Shown one piece after another: positions 62,523 to 64,000 of a DNA stretch of 64,000 nucleotides. The position numbers and the translations under genes are program-made. Numbering within the stretch: position 1 is the first letter of the stretch; each line of letters begins with the position of its first letter. Source of the DNA: Methanosarcina barkeri MS (GTDB lineage: Archaea; Halobacteriota; Methanosarcinia; Methanosarcinales; Methanosarcinaceae); the NCBI RefSeq assembly GCF_000970025.1, contig NZ_CP009528.1, positions 434,001 to 498,000 of the forward strand, given 5' to 3'. The notes beneath the pieces were generated by a model, which ran no database searches, was not told where the DNA came from, and saw only the letters and a program-made list of their open reading frames with translations.

Positions 62523-63593
62523 CGTGTATTGGGGATTCCTTAAGTATTCTGTCACTGCCACTCTTCTAATTTTCATAGCACTTTCAAACCAGGATATTCC
62601 ACTTTTGATTCTTTGTAATTCCAGTCTAAGAAAAGCTCTTAATGAGAACATTATATGTGCTCTTTGTGATTCTTCCTTTCTTGCCTGACATTTTTCGACA
62701 CCACAGAACTGTTTTATTCCCCTATGATATTCCTCAATTTTCCATGACTTCTTTGCCAAATCTTCACGTTTTGCTTCATCCATCTCTTGCACATCTGTAA
62801 CCCAGTGTTGCGTGTCTCCATTTTTTGAAACTATCCTAAACACCTTTACAAATCCATATGCTTTGAGGTGAACCACACGTCCTTTTGGAGGAATATCTAC
62901 TGTTTCAAGTGGCACATTTCCCTTGTTGTCAGGATTTACCAAACGATTATTTTTCAATCTTGTAAGGAAATGCCACTCTTTCTGTCTAATGGCTTTAAGG
63001 TTTTTCACACTTGCATACCATGTATCAAATAAAACGAATTTGGGATTAAAACCACGTTCTTCGGCCTTGTCAAGCATATCACGGAAATGGTCATTCTTTG
63101 TTTTGTCGTCTACATCGATGTTATAAATTCGAAAATCGATAGGTATAACGGTTGTACCGTCAGTCCAAACTAAGGTAACCAGGCCTATTCCCTTTACAGT
63201 ACGATGATGTTTTCCACTCCACATACGACGAACAAAAGCAATTTCTTCTGCGTATGGTTTATCTAATGTTGAATCATCAACAATTAGGTATCCTCCCTTA
63301 AGCTTGACATAACTTTTTACTTCCTCCCATAGTGCTTCCGTGTCTGGAGGTTGCCTTTGAAGGCAACGAGTAAAAGCATCATGAGAAGGAGCATTAGCTA
63401 TGTCTGGATAACATCTAGCAGCTTCAGTACAGCTAAAAACGTTAGAAGCCGCAATGAGAAAATTAATGTAGTCAATGTCGGTACACTTAGGTGGATTTAT
63501 GTCCATAACTCCGTACGTTTTTAGAGAAACACTAAGCCATAAGTATATTTATAAAGATATCAAGTTTTCGGCATTTTAACTGCGTAAGTCCTA
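62455..63593 (-). mobile_element. IS4-like insertion sequence, copy 2, inside the sensor gene
   Basis: A 1139-bp element with the same ends as copy 1, inserted into the PAS domain of the sensor. TCTTT (ATCTTT if one A is shared) flanks both sides. The transposase is residue-for-residue the same as in copy 1, so the transposition is recent. Confidence 0.92.
62514..63506 (-). CDS. DDE transposase (IS4/IS701-like), copy 2
   Basis: A 330-residue transposase identical to that at 52323, with the Asp-Asp-Glu residues in the VDDSTLDK, LFDTWYAS and EEYHRGIKQ motifs. It is encoded antisense to the interrupted sensor gene. Confidence 0.92.
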   Translation of the reverse strand: MDINPPKCTDIDYINFLIAASNVFSCTEAARCYPDIANAPSHDAFTRCLQRQPPDTEALWEEVKSYVKLKGGYLIVDDSTLDKPYAEEIAFVRRMWSGKHHRTVKGIGLVTLVWTDGTTVIPIDFRIYNIDVDDKTKNDHFRDMLDKAEERGFNPKFVLFDTWYASVKNLKAIRQKEWHFLTRLKNNRLVNPDNKGNVPLETVDIPPKGRVVHLKAYGFVKVFRIVSKNGDTQHWVTDVQEMDEAKREDLAKKSWKIEEYHRGIKQFCGVEKCQARKEESQRAHIMFSLRAFLRLELQRIKSGISWFESAMKIRRVAVTEYLRNPQYTLN

Positions 63594-64000
63594 TCTTTAT
63601 GGTCGAGGTTTTCTTGTCAATACGGAAAGCCCAAATCGTAACTGGCTTCAGGAATATGTTCCTCCGGAAGATCAAACGCATGTAATGGCAGTCATCAATG
63701 AAGCTATTCGGACAAAGAGCACTTACGAACTGGAACACAGGGTCCGTCTAGCAGACGGCAGTTTGGGATGGATTTTCTCGCGTGCGGTTCCGATGCTGAA
63801 TGCGAATGGCGAGATTGTTGAATGGTTTGGTACCGCCAGTGACATCACAGAGCGCAAAAAAGTGGAAGCTAAACTGAAAGACACACTCGATAATTTAGAT
63901 AAACTGGTTAAAGAACGTACAGTAGAACTTCAGAATGCTTATGATTCATTGAAACAGAGTGAAAAAAGTCTTGCAGAAGCTCAAGAAATAGCTCATCTTG
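63594..64000 (+). pseudogene. MEDS-PAS sensor protein, continuation after the IS (runs off the window)
   Basis: Directly after the IS the frame reads LYGRGFLVNTESPNRNWLQE, then the PAC part RVRLADGSLGWIFSRAVPML and GTASDITERKKVEAKLKDTL, completing the PAS domain begun before 62455. A coiled coil (LDKLVKERTVELQNAYDSLK) leads on to the next domain outside the window. No start codon of its own is evident at the junction. Confidence 0.85.

Overview
The window is a chromosomal segment of a methanogenic archaeon, almost certainly a Methanosarcina. The signs are an mtrEDCBAFGH methyltransferase operon, a molybdenum-type formylmethanofuran dehydrogenase operon in the order fmdEFACDB, archaeal housekeeping genes (SRP19, RNase P component 4), many short lipoproteins, AT-rich intergenic DNA several hundred bases long, and Methanosarcina-style transposons. 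The species cannot be fixed from the sequence alone.

Layout. 1-4430 (minus): mtr operon, with mtrH cut by the window edge, behind an 800-base AT-rich leader that holds a 16-base palindrome. 5.2-8.0 kb: a TIM-barrel isomerase-like gene and a sodium:solute symporter. 8.0-9.1 kb: a 14-bp repeat array, a MITE and a hairpin, then a ModE-like regulator and a broken uspA. 10.7-16.5 kb: two secreted COG1361-type proteins translated with an RND (HAE3/MMPL) exporter, and a TrmB regulator facing the operon across a 62-bp repeat array. 16.7-18.7 kb: metallo-hydrolase, rnp4, srp19 and a small hypothetical gene. 19.4-27.3 kb: type I restriction-modification genes hsdR-hsdS-hsdM, split by a lipoprotein gene and flanked by debris. 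27.5-30.2 kb: cell-surface proteins (membrane-anchored lipoprotein, type IV pilin, secreted coiled coil). 30.7-37.8 kb (minus): an MTH865-family gene and a seven-gene operon in which a peptide/nickel-class ABC importer lies between two paralogous methyltransferases. 38.3-46.4 kb: a metal/oxyanion-type binding lipoprotein and the fmd operon. 46.8-53.4 kb: a SIMPL-domain protein, a methyltransferase, an IS1634-type transposon, a cytochrome-b5-like lipoprotein and an IS4-like element. 53.7-60.7 kb: pyrophosphatase, SDR, a membrane protein paired with a large DUF362 protein, a frameshifted acetoacetate-decarboxylase-like gene and a secreted repeat protein. 60.9-64 kb: a minisatellite mini-gene and a MEDS-PAS sensor gene broken by a second, apparently identical IS copy.

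How it fits together. Mtr and Fmd are two steps of the same C1 pathway (methyl-H4MPT to CoM, and CO2/formyl-methanofuran). The fmd operon and the binding lipoprotein at 38.4 kb each carry, just before the gene, a 24-bp palindrome whose half-sites and spacing match the bacterial ModE operator as I recall it. A ModE-like protein is encoded at 9.1 kb. The simplest reading is a small molybdate regulon that links oxyanion uptake to synthesis of the molybdenum isoenzyme.

The segment is also unusually rich in short tandem repeats (at least ten unrelated arrays, periods 12-62 bp) and in a MITE family whose ends match those of the resident IS4-like transposon. Several genes are freshly broken: uspA, the acetoacetate-decarboxylase-like gene, the MEDS-PAS sensor, and possibly the RND start.
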